DNA from: Crotophaga sulcirostris
Lineage: Eukaryota > Chordata > Aves > Cuculiformes > Crotophagidae
Direction of reading: 5' to 3'
DNA: 64,000 bases
Assembly: GCA_013397455.1 (NCBI GenBank)
Contig: VYZB01000026.1
Span: 980,210 to 1,044,209, forward strand
In this document: one piece after another, positions 51,480-64,000 of the stretch
Numbering within the stretch: position 1 is the stretch's first letter
Layout of the letters: every line of letters begins with the position of its first letter
The notes under the pieces: model-generated
Told to the model about the DNA's origin: nothing
The model's database searches: none
The model's input: only the letters and a program-made list of their open reading frames with translations
Made by a program: the position numbers and the translations under genes

Positions 51480-53886
51480 AACTTTGAACGTGACATTCAA
51501 GTTCAACATGTTGCCATTTGAAGCTGACATGATGAAGCAGCTTTCATTGTCATTTTAGAAAGTTGTCTTTACATATTTACTGTTCCACTAAAAATTCTTT
51601 TCAGGTATTCTCAGAACAATAAGAAATTAGTTCTTTTATTTCTAGTAAGCACAGCCAGTAATAATTTTTAAGCTCAAGCTGAAAATAAGAGGTTGTTTAC
51701 CTATTTTTCGCATTTCTCTTGCATCATCTGATAGGCTTCAGTGTTAAACAGGGAAAGGCATGTGTCTTTGGAGCCATTTAAACCTCAGATAAAATGTTCA
51801 ATCAGACACACTGCCTCATTTTTACCCCATCATCAGTATGTCATCAAGAAAAAATGCAGCTTTCCCTGCCAAATGTGGGCAATGCTAAAGATCCATGAAA
51901 CAAATGCTTACACAGATTTATAATCCAGGATTTGAGCAATCAATGTTCTGTAGAGTACTATTCAGCTACATAAACTCAATGAACTTCAGCTTTTGTACTT
52001 CTGTAAAAATATACATGAGCATATTGCCACATGGATGCCTGTATTCTTCAGAAAATGTTGCAGTTTCTCACAAAGGACCACTGACTTCAGGCATCACCAC
52101 TAGCAAAGGCTACAGCCTAAATGAATAGGAAAGAAAAATGAGGTTAAATCAATTAAGTTCTTGTGTGGGAGATGCTGGAAGAGTAGAGGAGGATGGCTGA
52201 GAACACAGAGCCCGTCCAACGCTTAACCACCAGTGTGGTGTTTTTGTGAAGAAGTGAGAGTAAGTGCTATTTTAAAATGCTACTTCTCAAGGTTTTTAAC
52301 CCCCCTCTCCCCTGCAAACCATGGCCGTAAAGTTTCCAGTAGCAATTTCTCCTGTGATATTTCAGGCCAAAGTCCATGTGCAATAATATGACAGTCCCTT
52401 CATCAAAATTCCCCTCACAATTACAACTTCCCATTAAATGAATGGAAATTTGAATTTGTTTTTAGAAGGCTACAATTACAGCAGATTATTATGCCTCCCT
52501 CTAATTACTGCATATAAATACATACCATGTAACACAGTTTATTGCACCCTGTTAGTGTACTTACAGCAAATAGTCACCAATATGCTTCATTCAGCCCGTG
52601 TATTTTGGCACTCACATCAGATTTACCAATTTATCTTCATTACAACCCCTTGCACTGTTACTGACATCCTTCTCACAGCTATGTTCAAGCATCACAGCGG
52701 GAAGATTGATGAGGCTCATATATACTGATTTGTGACAAAAGCAAGGCACTTGAGAGGCACGTTACTATTCTGATAGCACTACGTTGGCTAAAAATTAGCT
52801 GCACTAAGCCAACACTCTGCTCCCACTTCTCATTAATTATGGTACATGACTTGGACCTTGAAAGGCTAAGGATGCTGTAACAGTATTTTTAAACCCGTTG
52901 TCTTCAGTTGCTTTGTCACTCTGGAAGAGATTTAAAGTTCTGACCATGCTTATTAGCAACTATTTTTATTCTCTAGAGAGGCTTTGAATAGACAAGTTTT
53001 CTGCTATAACAAATGATAAAAGATAATTTCTGAATAATTCTACAGTGGTAAACTTGAACATACTTTGGAGGAACAGAGAGATACTATGGATACAATTTCC
53101 AAAACTGACTAAATGACTTAAGAGCCTTTACCCCATGCACTCATGAAGGAGACTAAATAGCCTCAGCACTCTAAGAGCACCTACATACTGTTACCAAAAG
53201 GATGAAGGAGTCATTGCTACAGATAATTTATATCTCCAATCATAAAGTTTCAAAGACTGTTAGAATTGAACACTGAAGCCCATAACTCTTCTAGCTCATT
53301 CTTTTGCTAAATATAGGCCTTGCTTCAGTAATTCCCAGCCAACTGAACTCCCTCACAGTGGTGGTTTTGCAGAGCATTTCCGTGTTGGAGGCACAGGTAT
53401 CCCAGCATTTGCAACAGTGCGTTCAGAAACCACTCAGGCTGAGAAACCATGTACTCAGATCCGCTTTCTGGGTTGAACACAGAAGTCAGTGAACTGTAGC
53501 CTAGATTCAACAATCCACTCCCATCAAGTTGCACATGTACACTGGAAAGCAGACCAGGAATTATTCATATTCTGGACATCTTAAAATCAGCAGATCTCAC
53601 ATGATATGCTTTACTTAACAAACCTTCATCACTAGAGCAGGTGTTTGCATAAAAATCACATTGCAAAATCACTAGAGTTTGTAAAGCTGTCAGACCAGGA
53701 TTAGGAGGCACCTACAAAAGTGCAGGCAAAAAAAAAAGCCAGACTATTTTCTGTATTTTTCCACAGCTCAAACTACACTAATATTCTCCACTTCAAGCTG
53801 CTTGATTTTAGTGAATTAGCATAACACAAGAGTAGATAGAGTTAAGTGTTAACATAGAAAATATTAGAAGATAACACATACCCAGT

Positions 53887-53921
53887 AGAAGAAAGAAGGA
53901 AAAGGAAAGAAGAGGAGGAAA
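53887..53921. repeat. 35-nt purine tract
   Basis: This is an uninterrupted A/G run in the giant intron, probably simple-sequence drift. Confidence 0.85.
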
Positions 53922-56900
53922 CCTATAACCATAGTTACTAGTGAATACAGATCACCTCAAACCTGCAATTACACCTCCTTAGGAAATACATCGTTGTTTT
54001 CATTTACTTGCAAAGCAAACAGTTAACTCTCAGAATGACCTTTCTTGTTTCATACAGTTATTTAAACACTTCTTCCTAACTACAGAATCTTTAAGAAAGA
54101 CTTTAGAAAGTCTGTGAAATAAACCAAATTATTTTGGGTTTCTTCCATGTGAGAAAGTGACTTAATTAAGTGTTCATTTTTCTCCCATTTCAGGCAGAGC
54201 TATCCCATTAGTAAGAATCCATGAAAGCAAGAGACCAGCCCGTATAAAATCCAGTGACATTCAATTTAAATCTAAGTAGAAAATAATCTACCTGATAACA
54301 AGCACTGAATAAAATCTGCAGCCTTTCAAAGCACTACTAATATGTCAAAAAATTTAAGACCTCAACTTGGGAGCTAAAAAAAAAATAGCATTTACAATGA
54401 AACATCTGGGAGAAGAAATACATTTTTTTTCTCCTCTCAAAAAGCCCAAAACGAAAAAACAACCTCCCAAACAGTGTCACCAAAGCAAACAAAAAATCTC
54501 AATTATTACAATGGGGAGTCAATTTCTAACTTTTTGATACATCTTTTAATCCTGGGTCTAGATAGGTTTCTGCACTCACTTTGGGACATATTCTTTGAAA
54601 GTGCAACTCCTGTGACAGCAGCCTTGGGTACCATTAAAAAAGTCATGTCGACAAAGGTCTGTAAATCCAAAGAAGATAATTAAAAGAGGAAGGAAGAAGA
54701 GATGCGTGGCTGACCTGGGCTCCGTACTTTGCAACAGACTTCTTGTGCAGTTACAAGGGGAGTCACTTAGATTCACCTTTGTTAAGCATGACAGTCTTGA
54801 AAATACACATCTAGTCCTCACTAGTAAGTAATTCATGTTTCCTCTGATATGGACAAGGACAGATGACTCCAGAAGAGTCACCCTAAGCCATCACAGGTGG
54901 TGGTCTCGAGACAAGCATTGGCACTATACCCAATTACAATGACTAACATCTGCCCTCTTATGTCAACTTGTTTTCCTAATAACTTTTGCAAGCGAGGTGG
55001 AAATACAGTTAGTAATGTAATTTGCTCAGTAACTACTGGCCAATATGGTATAGCATCCCTATCAAACTCGGGTAGGGAAAAGACAGGCCTATTAAAAATA
55101 ATTAAAAAGTTGTATCCAGGAATGGTCTGTCAGTGCCTCACACACACACTAGGCAAAGGGGAGCAAGGGTTGCCAGGTCAAGCACACATCAGAGCTTTTC
55201 AAAAGAAGCCAAGTTTGCTCTCTTTTATACAAGACAAACTACTGGAAGAAAGGTATGAAATGAAGCCGGAAGGGAAAAACTGTACTACTGGGAGACTGCG
55301 GTTGTCTCGGCAATTAAGGCCTCCCAGGGGGTTAATTACACATAGAGACAGCCAGGCATTTTAGAAACCGTTTTCTCAATGCAGCACAAGAGCGAGCACA
55401 GCTTGGCCAGCCTGGTACTGGATCCCCAGCAGCTTATTTGCTCTGATCCCTGGGAACGTGCCTCCCAAGAGGCAGCAATGGTCAACGTTTCATCAGCTAC
55501 TCCTTGTTCAATTTGGCCACTGGCATTTGATTCCCTTTCCTTTACACTGTTTTCAGTGGCATTTCAAAACAGCGTTCCTTTCTCCATTTCTCCAGGACAG
55601 CCTGCTCAGGTGTTTCTCTTCTCTGTAGCCAGTCCTCCACTTCACTGCACATTCACAAGCTTTGGAGCACCCTATGACACCATTTCCCTCTACTGCATCT
55701 TCAGTCCTCAAAATCTTGCAGGTAGTTATTTTTTCAAACGAGTTAAAATTCAGAGGAAGGAATATATTAACTCGTATTGAAGACTAAAGCCTAAGTCCTA
55801 TAAGTAATTACTTTTTCTTTTTGCTATTAATAGTAACGCTTCCCCTTCTGTATGGGAATCCTCTGGCAAATGTCAATTTGGCACGTTTCATTGAGGTCTC
55901 TGAGGCAAACACATAAATGCAAAAGAGACTGACAGACCTAAGATTCTCATCAATAGATATATTTCAAAATCAATGCCAATTTCATTCAGTTTGTGATCTT
56001 CTCTGACAGTATAAACTGGAAAGCTTGCAGTTATTTGAACACATGATTACTTTACTGACTTTCCAACTTAATAAATCCTAAAAAGGGGAAAATCCTTTTC
56101 TTTCTCTCCATTTATTTATGGTTTGGAATGTGTAAGAATCTACAGTGAATTATCAAGAAAAAAAACACCCAAACTTGTATAACAGCAAATTAATCCTTCT
56201 CCCTTGTGTTCTGCACTAACTAAAATGATTAGGGATTTCTAACAAACAAAAATAACCATGGAATATGTAAAAGCATATTTTGCTACATTTTGCTGCCAGA
56301 TAGTGATTGCATTGGGAACTATTTTGTCCAGATGTTTTTTAACTTAAATGAATTTGAAGAGAATTTCCTAAAATACATAGTAGTAATGATTAATTATGTG
56401 GGACAATATGTTTCTTTCTTACTTGTACCAACATGAATCAAGAATTCCTTATTTCACAAATAGGCAAGAGAACAGAGTCAAGGATCTTCTACCTTATCAA
56501 AAAAAACCACAGCATGGTGTACAACAACGTGAAAGAAAACACGTGGTATATTTTACAAGTATATCACTCCACAGCCAAAATGTGAGCTACTTATAAAGAG
56601 AACCATTCATCTAAGGGCCAAGGGAATGGTTTAGACACTCTTTTTAGAGGAAAATTTTTAACTCAAAAATTATCGTGGATAGTTCCTGTAAGTGAAAGCT
56701 AAGAAAATTTTAATTGATTCTGATGATGCAGAGAATGTGAGCAAGGTCAAAGTTTGCATTCACTCAAAAAAAATAGTTTGTATGTTACAACTGAGACGCA
56801 AAATTTCAAACACATTTAATCTGAAGACTGAAAATCTTGGCAGGGCTAGGGTGATTCTATTGATTTTAAAGAAACACAATATTTTGCTCTGTATATTCAA

Positions 56901-59900
56901 AACTTCTGTCACTAATATAATTTAAAGGCTACAATACAAAAAAAACCCAAAGTGAAGCAGATCAGAGGTAGAAAACAATTGTTGTGCATATTTGTTCATT
57001 TTTTTCCTGTGCTTGTGCTTTGCAAAACATACCATTTCTTCTGTATAATCATACAATTGCCACCTTTCTGCAAGTCTGTCATACATCGAGAGAAGGGAGA
57101 TTACCACTATCCTGGAACAGGAAGAAGTGATTTTAAACTACAAAAATCAGTTAACCTTTTAACATATATTTTCCACTTGATCTTACCTCCAAAAAATGCT
57201 CTGCTTGCTGTTCCCGATCCAATTTTCTTGACGTGGTTGTAATCAGACCTGTGAAAAAGATGATATTTGATTGTCAATACCCACTGAAAATATGTCTTTA
57301 TCGACTAGAAGAAATAAATTCAGTTTTCAAACACTTAAAGGGAAAAAATGTATTTGAAGCTATATCAGACACAGACTTCTTAACATATGTCAAGCATTTT
57401 CTTTCTTGGTGCAGCCATTATCACTTTCTTACCAACAATGAATCTTTAAAAAAAAAATGCTGTGAAAAAAGTAAGTGAAAAACAGTCAGCTGTGCATCTA
57501 CAGTTAACATGCTACATCTATTACAGTGAATAAAAAAAAACCAACTTGCTAAAGAATCACTATTTGTCTTATGATTAAGTGCTTCAATGAATCATTTGCA
57601 TTTGACTAAAATCGTTCCGTAAAAAACCTCATTAAAGATTTCAGAGTTCTCAAACAATTAATGGGATAGGATGCTGATTACTTCTACGCCAAGAATACTT
57701 GACAAAGAAGGTTATTTCTGTAATAACTACTTGTATACATAATGATTTCCAAATGTAATCATTCTAATGCATTAAAGGTTTTGTACTACAATTTCATCAA
57801 TTTGTTCCATGCGCAAATTGAGTCTTTAAAATAAAGTACCCTCTTACACAAGGATGATCAAGGTTTTTTTTATTTTAAAGCAATATACTTTGACAAATGA
57901 TTAACCTCTTGTGAGATTTATACCAAGGATATAAAATTAAACACTTCCCAAGTTCCCTCAAGAAAAGCAATGCATATCGTCTGTGAGCATAGTTTAGTTT
58001 TTTATTTTGCTCTCACTAGAAACTTAAAGGGCGGGTTTGAGTTTTCTCTCATACAAAACATTTCTTTGTATAGGAAAATGCATCATGTGCTTGTTCTGTG
58101 ATAGATTCTGATTAACATAAGGGGATCAACTTTCCCTCGAGATAAAGCTGCTTTTGGTGACGATGCCAGTAGACGGAGTCATTCTCAAGAATTAATGATC
58201 TCTAAATCAAAAAAACCAAAAACAAACCAAAAAAATACTCCCTGGTTTACCTATTATACTTACTTATTTAATCAGACCAGCCAAAAATCTAAACACAAAT
58301 CCATGATGACCCTAAATTCTTCAGAAAAAACATCAGCAACACCTTATATCTACAAAACACCTCTAGTCCCAGGTGGCCTCTACAGCTGCAGCTCCTCATA
58401 CATTGTCACTTTCTCCTTGGACAAATTCCTTTATCTGTTTTGTTGAGAAGAGGGGAAATATTATTTAAAGTAATAGTATGAACTGAACAAAGGAAAGTCC
58501 ACTTTGTTTCCAATATTTCAGAAGCATTACACCGTCTGCTATATCACAGAAGCAACACCCAAGGGGAGCTGACAGAAGCCAGAGTGGGTCATTACAATTA
58601 CATGGAAGAACCTGGTGCCAGAAAAAAGGCTGAAAAACCTCAACAACTGATATTATCTGCATCAAGCATTTGTAAGCATTCAAAACAGTTACACCATACG
58701 GGAGACATCTACTCACTGCATGAGTTTAAACAGATATGACAGCATGGGTGCCAAACTGGGTTTACTTACACAAGATCACTCCACGTCTAGAGAAAATGCA
58801 AGGATAAAGCGAAGAACTTCCTTACTATGAAGGATGTTAAGCCCAAATAAATGATTAAGTAAAAATGTCGAATTTGAAATATCCCTGTTCATCACATGCA
58901 TGGTGACTGGATTTTATCAAGCATAACATCCACACTGTAAGGAATATGATCTTTTTTATATTATCTTCCACTTTCTTCCTTCCTCATGTGCCACGGAGAC
59001 ACTTATGGTGGACCCACTGAAGTCTCCTGGCTGCTCACTTTCACGTACATTTCCAAAGGCCTAGGTAGATCACACTACACAACACTACTGTTTAAAATAT
59101 GAATAAACGTAAAATCAGATCTCAACTACTTGATGTTAAAATTTCTTTTACCGTGGTCACTTACAAGTATGAACGTTAATCTGGTCCTTCGAGATTAAAA
59201 CACTATATTTCAAAGAACTCTGTTTAAGACCAACTATCAAAACTGAAAAAGAGAAATACATTCTAATTATGTCTAAGACTACCCACAGCATTACGAGTCC
59301 AGACTCAAAGAAATTAATGTCATGGGTTTTATGAAAACTCTTCTGTGTCCCTCCCTCCTATACTCAGTACCCCATGCCACAGACACATAATAATAGTAAT
59401 ATTTAGCAGGATGTACAATTTTATTTTTGACATACAGGAGCAACTGAGAAAAACCTGGCTTTGCACAAAAGAATATATCCTACTTTTAGTTCTTCTCTAA
59501 CTGTATTAAATCGTCATACTCTGTTTTGGTGTAAAGGCATTATCTGAAGAAAATAACTCACAGAGAAAAACAAACTCAGAGAAATAATGTTAGGCAGCAC
59601 TGCTGGTTATGACATAAAATCACAAGGGTACAGTGATAACCAATGACCCATTCTTTCCTCCCATCTTCAATATATACCATAGCTCTCCTTGACACAGTCA
59701 TCTGGACAACTGTCCAAAGCCAGCTGCAAAATACAGTACGTATCTATCACAAAATAGTCAAAAAAACCCCCACTAACAAGCTTCAAAAGTCAGAGTACAC
59801 ACCTTTCAAATGGTTTCTCTCAAATTTCCAAGGAAACACCATGGTTCTGCTAAGGGCAGGAGATATTTATAACCATGATGATTCTTTAGGAACAGCCATG

Positions 59901-62220
59901 AAAGCGAAGAAGAAAACTGGATCTGAATGAAAAGTTATTTCCAATAAATCCATCAGCTCACAAGCAAGGTTATGTGATTCTGTTCCCAACATTTCCAACT
60001 TTTCTTTGACTTTGTGAGTTAAAGCATATCTCTGTGTATCCTAGCACATCTGTGCCTCAGGCCATATAAATGAACTGTTTCATGAAACTCCAAAACATTT
60101 CTTGACCCAATAACTACATGCTCTTCTAGAACTTGTTTTTCTACAATACCTGTTACTTTTGCTACTGGAGTACTTTGCCCACTCTAAATTATTTTTCTCC
60201 TGTTATTGAGTTCAGAAATACTGGAAGGTGAATAAGTTCACCCTGCAAAACATGTCCCATTGCACAGCAGGACACTGACACTGACTTGGGATCATCCTTC
60301 CAACACCTCACTGTACACTGGATAAGAACATCATTCTCTCTCGTATGACTGCCCTCTAAGAGGAAACTCAACATGTGGACAGAGAAGAAGCAGCAATGTC
60401 CTTCACTCCACCACCTTATAACCTGGATGGCAGAACCAGAGGTCTGGGGTGGGCAACAAGACAGACCTGCCTTACAGCTTAGGTGCAGCCATAGTGACAC
60501 AGAATAAAGAAGAGGATCAAGGCTAAGATGTGGTGACACTTTAACCAATACATCAGCCTATACAATCGTCAGCCAATCTTGGAGACAATTCACCAGTTAT
60601 TACAGTTGAGATGTGTGATCAAGACAGCTGAGCAACACTTAGCACTGATTCTTGGGGTAACGCTTTTAGCACATGCAAAGTCAAAAAAAGTCCACTGCAA
60701 GAGATCAAAAGCCACCTGAGTTACTTCACATTTACGAGTGTAGTATGCAGTTATTAGAGCGCAAATGAAGAAAGACAACTTATTAGCAAACAATAACTTG
60801 ATCACAGATATGATGTCTTCGAGTTAATGCCAGGTATGTATGCGGATGCACGTACGTGTGTGTACATGTGGCTGAAAACAACATAAACCCAGGAATAGTT
60901 ATGAATTCAACAGTACAACTAATGCTTTATAAAAACTTTTTTTTTTTTTGGTAGAAAACCGAATCTCTATTAATAATAAAGCCAGTAAATCCCCCCCAGA
61001 AAAGCCGCAACTTATTGGTTCTATAGTGTTGCCCGAGATATGCTTTGTTATTCAAAAGTGGCAAAATGTTCTGTATTAGATGGAGTCTATTATGATATAT
61101 GGCATTTTTTTAAATGGTAGTTCTGCTTGGATACATAAACTTGTGGCTATGCTAAATGTCTGTATCTGAGGAATATCCTCAAGTACACAACACTCTGAAC
61201 ACATGCAGGTAAAAGGTTTAATCTACTGTGATTCCACTGCATTGAAAGAAGCTCTGTAAATATATGCTTGCTAAGAACCTCTTTGAAATGAAGGTAATCT
61301 TTGCATTTTTATTTTTAGTCAAGAATATATGAAAAAAACAGAAAATTACTAACTTGTTTAATATAAACAAAGTAAGGCAAACAAATTTATATTCAAATTT
61401 ATTTTGAGGCCAACAGCTTTCATTTCAAAAAGTTCAGTAACTACATATCCTTTTGCATATGCAAATTACTCCTTCCTCAGGAGGTTGTGATACTGCCATG
61501 TAATCCTACCAGAGCTCCAAAATTGAATTTGAATTCTGACATCATTGTCAATCTTTTTCAAAGTTTGTTTTGTATACTACTGGAAATACAGATATAGGAT
61601 TGCCTAAAGCTAACAGAGTTACTTACGTTTATGGTTATTTTTATTATTAGCTTGACAAGAAATTCGGAATAATATGCAAGCAAGTTGAGTATCTTGAGAA
61701 ATGCAGAAAGAATAAAAGCAAATAGCAACTTTTCAAATCTTAGGTGAATTTCATATTGATCAAAGTGAGGTTGACAACCAAAGATGGGGGAAATAAGAAC
61801 AAAACTACACTCACCTGAATTGTTACCTGACGATCATGTATTTATTTGACATCATTGTTTTATAAATTCTATAAATTATCAATTAGTCATCCAGAGTGGA
61901 CTATGCACATAAGTCTTAATTTATATGCTGGAAAAGTTAAGCATGTCTTTGTTTTCTTAACACTTTCTGTTCTAGAAAACTCAAGGCATTCACTACCTAT
62001 ATTCTTGCAGTCAGAAAAGGGTGATGGCAGCTGGACAAATGTGAACCTGCCTGCTAATTCTGCCTTCAATGCTTTAATTAGAGCAGCCACTTGTCAATTA
62101 GGATTTTCCAACTAAATAATCCACGCCCTGCATTTAGTTAGCTCTCTTCTTTCATGACTGGGTCCTCATTCATATAAAACCTTTGTGTCTGTGTGTGCTT
62201 AAATTGAAAGACTATGCTAT

Positions 62221-62285
62221 ACAAATATATACATATATACTGTATATAGAGTTAATTATTTGCATAGATATATGTATGTGTGTGA
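62221..62285. repeat. (TA)/(TG)-rich low-complexity stretch
   Basis: This is an alternating AT-rich stretch with TATATACATATATAC-like words, ending in TGTATGTGTGTG. It behaves like a degenerate microsatellite. Confidence 0.75.
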
Positions 62286-64000
62286 CATTTTACTTATACC
62301 CAGTGAGGTGAATTTTAAAAATTACAGAGGTATATTTAGCTCTGAGGTTTACCAATGTTCATTCTTCCAATATACATATATTATTTGAAATATTTGTGTG
62401 AGAAGTAAGTTAATTCATGAACTTAGAAAAAGTCAACAAAGGCTGTTAATTGCAAAGGCTATGGCCGAGGAAATTTCTAAGCACTGGATAGTTTGAACAA
62501 CAGTACACAGAGAGAAACACTGCTGTGGGTTTGTTTCTGCTGATGCTTATTCTCAATGCATCCATATCAGCCCACAGCTGTAGGTGTGACAGTGAACTAA
62601 AATGACCTTTGGCTTAGAAGAAATTCACATATTTTTCAATATTATGGCACTTAGGGACCAAAAATCAGTTTGCCACAGGCTATTTTCTAACACAGATTGA
62701 ATTTCCCTAATATGGCTATGAAGCCAAGGAGAGTTCAATAGCTTTCTACGTATGAAATTAAATTATTTTCCTTCAACCTGTGGATGGATAACCTTACCTG
62801 AGCCATTTCCTGAAGTACTGCTTAAAAGATAACAGAATCTGGCATGGAGAGACAGCATATTTTACTGCTGTCTCTGGAGGTGTTGAAAATTTCATTGTAT
62901 AAAGAATAAATTCTTAAAAAATGAATCTTTATGCAACTCTTTATTAATTTCTCACTTCTAGACTTTGTTTAGATGAAATATGAAAATAGTATATGACAGG
63001 TAACAAGTAGACTAAAGTAAAAGAAACCAAATAGGTCTCTTTGTTTCAAGCCACAGGCTGATGTCTTCAAAGAGATGGAAAGGTGAGTAGAAAAGCAATG
63101 ATTTCACTGCCACCAGCAAAAGACTAACAGGATACAATTCACTGAATGTTTTACTATCCATTATTAAATAATTTTTTTATTCCTGATATGCATATTCATA
63201 AAAAAGATTTCACTAAAAAAGTTCAAGTGTGGGATGGGTTAGAAGCATGACTAGCGACTTCAGGTTATTATGCAGGGTTTGATTGAAATCTTAGAATATA
63301 TTGCCTGGTTGCAAATTATGGCAATACATGCTTTACACCCTCTCCACTCGCACTGTTAGGGTCTTTGACCAGGACAGTCAGGCAGTACAGGACAATATAT
63401 GTCAGGGCTTATACTTCACACAGAGATACTCTGGTTGCATTAGCCAAGGTCTCATCTCAAAGCTTTCTAGTCCCTGGATGCTAAAAGAAACTTTCTCCTC
63501 ATTAAGATGCGGATCCTCATCTTCAAAGAAAACAATTTCAAAATGGAAACAAGAATATAAAACAAGAGAGCTTTCTCTGCAGGATTCTTGTGCCCCATGA
63601 GATGCTCTGAACGTCCTGCAAGAGTGATGCTATCTCGTCATAGTCCAAAGCAGATGTGGTTCCCAATCTTCCATTCTCAAATACTGTAAAGAACAAGAAT
63701 ACAAGAAAGAAAACCACACGAAGATATCAAAGGAAACATTCTTTAGAGTTACCCTTGAAAGCTCTGCTTGGGGAGAAAAATGCCTTGGGATTTTTTGCTG
63801 AAAAGACGGTCCTTTTATTCCTTTTGTCTGTTTAACTGGTTGGGTTAAGTAAAACAAACACTGCCTTTCCAAAATTGTTCCATAAATTCAGAGACTGGTT
63901 ACAGTCACTGCTCGTTCACCACAGCCCCTAGGCTGAATTTGCAGAAAGTCATATGGGAATGTATGGGTTTACTGATGAGTTTACTATAAGTCTCAAATAT

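Larger units (their letters stand above)
1..64000 (-). other. FAT3: FAT3 gene body, internal part (atypical protocadherin)
   Basis: The whole window lies inside one minus-strand gene. Six exons with matching phases join into an uninterrupted frame of 5,227 nt encoding tandem cadherin repeats. The order and wording of the repeats match the FAT family, and details such as '[20 protein letters not shown]' fit FAT3 rather than FAT1. FAT3 is a very large single-pass membrane protein (about 4,500-4,600 residues in mammals) used in neuronal and planar-polarity cell contacts, for example in shaping amacrine-cell dendrites. Neither the start codon nor the 3' end is in the window. The FAT3 identity comes from family recognition; a protein search against FAT1-FAT4 would settle it. 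Confidence 0.9.
31615..64000 (-). other. FAT3: FAT3 giant intron, at least 32.4 kb visible
   Basis: From the acceptor at 31615-31616 to the end of the window no cadherin-encoding reading is present on either strand. The segment holds a CpG-rich patch (about 33013-33166), a (GGAA)n run, a T17 run and AT-rich palindromes near 43 kb. It also has the CR1 tail, a (TG)n run, the assembly gap, and polypyrimidine and purine tracts. The longest open readings (141-166 codons near 33 kb, 155 and 133 codons near 55 kb) show no recognisable protein. A very long intron at this place is typical of FAT3, which spans hundreds of kilobases in mammals. Confidence 0.8.

Noticed and set aside
54897..55780. Two neighbouring plus-strand open readings of 155 and 133 codons
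   Set aside because: They look like a possible intronless gene, but the translations are low in conserved motifs and are separated by a stop. They have no recognisable family, promoter or poly(A) context.
1..64000. CRISPR array, prokaryotic operon, tRNA or rRNA genes
   Set aside because: No regularly spaced direct repeats, ribosome-binding sites with adjacent ORFs, or conserved RNA gene motifs were seen; the whole window is a vertebrate intron-exon landscape.

Overview
The window is vertebrate nuclear DNA, most likely from a bird. Short exons with GT/AG junctions are separated by long AT-rich introns. The only well-preserved transposable element is a 5'-truncated CR1 LINE tail at about 47.05 kb with the ATTCTATG-type 3' end typical of avian CR1. 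I cannot name the species.

One protein-coding gene is present, on the minus strand: the middle of the giant atypical cadherin FAT3. Six internal coding exons are visible, in transcription order 31614-31300, 29327-29117, 19668-19529, 10247-9972, 8359-8149 and 4864-791. They join in a single open frame of 5,227 nt (about 1,742 residues), with phases 0-0, 0-1, 1-0, 0-0, 0-1 and 1-1 that match at every junction. They encode the end of one cadherin repeat, sixteen complete repeats, and the start of another. This is about half of the roughly 33-34 repeats of the FAT3 ectodomain. The signal peptide, first repeats, laminin G/EGF region, transmembrane segment and cytoplasmic tail are outside the window.

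Layout: 1-790 is the start of the intron that follows the 4-kb exon. From 791 to 31614 the six exons alternate with introns of about 3.3, 1.6, 9.3, 9.4 and 2.0 kb. From 31615 to the end is more than 32 kb of the intron upstream of the first visible exon. That intron holds a short CpG-rich patch about 1.4 kb upstream of the exon, the CR1 tail, microsatellites, AT-rich palindromes and a 120-base assembly gap. The introns also carry two old SINE-like remnants and an old dispersed motif.

I found no second gene, RNA gene, CRISPR array or novel defence-type system. The most interesting signals are in FAT3 itself. Its introns fall repeatedly at two homologous positions of the cadherin fold. The 4-kb exon is almost exactly thirteen repeats long. 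Six of the seventeen inter-repeat linkers seen here lack the calcium-binding DxNDN motif. All splice sites and repeat calls were read by eye; no alignment or database search was run.
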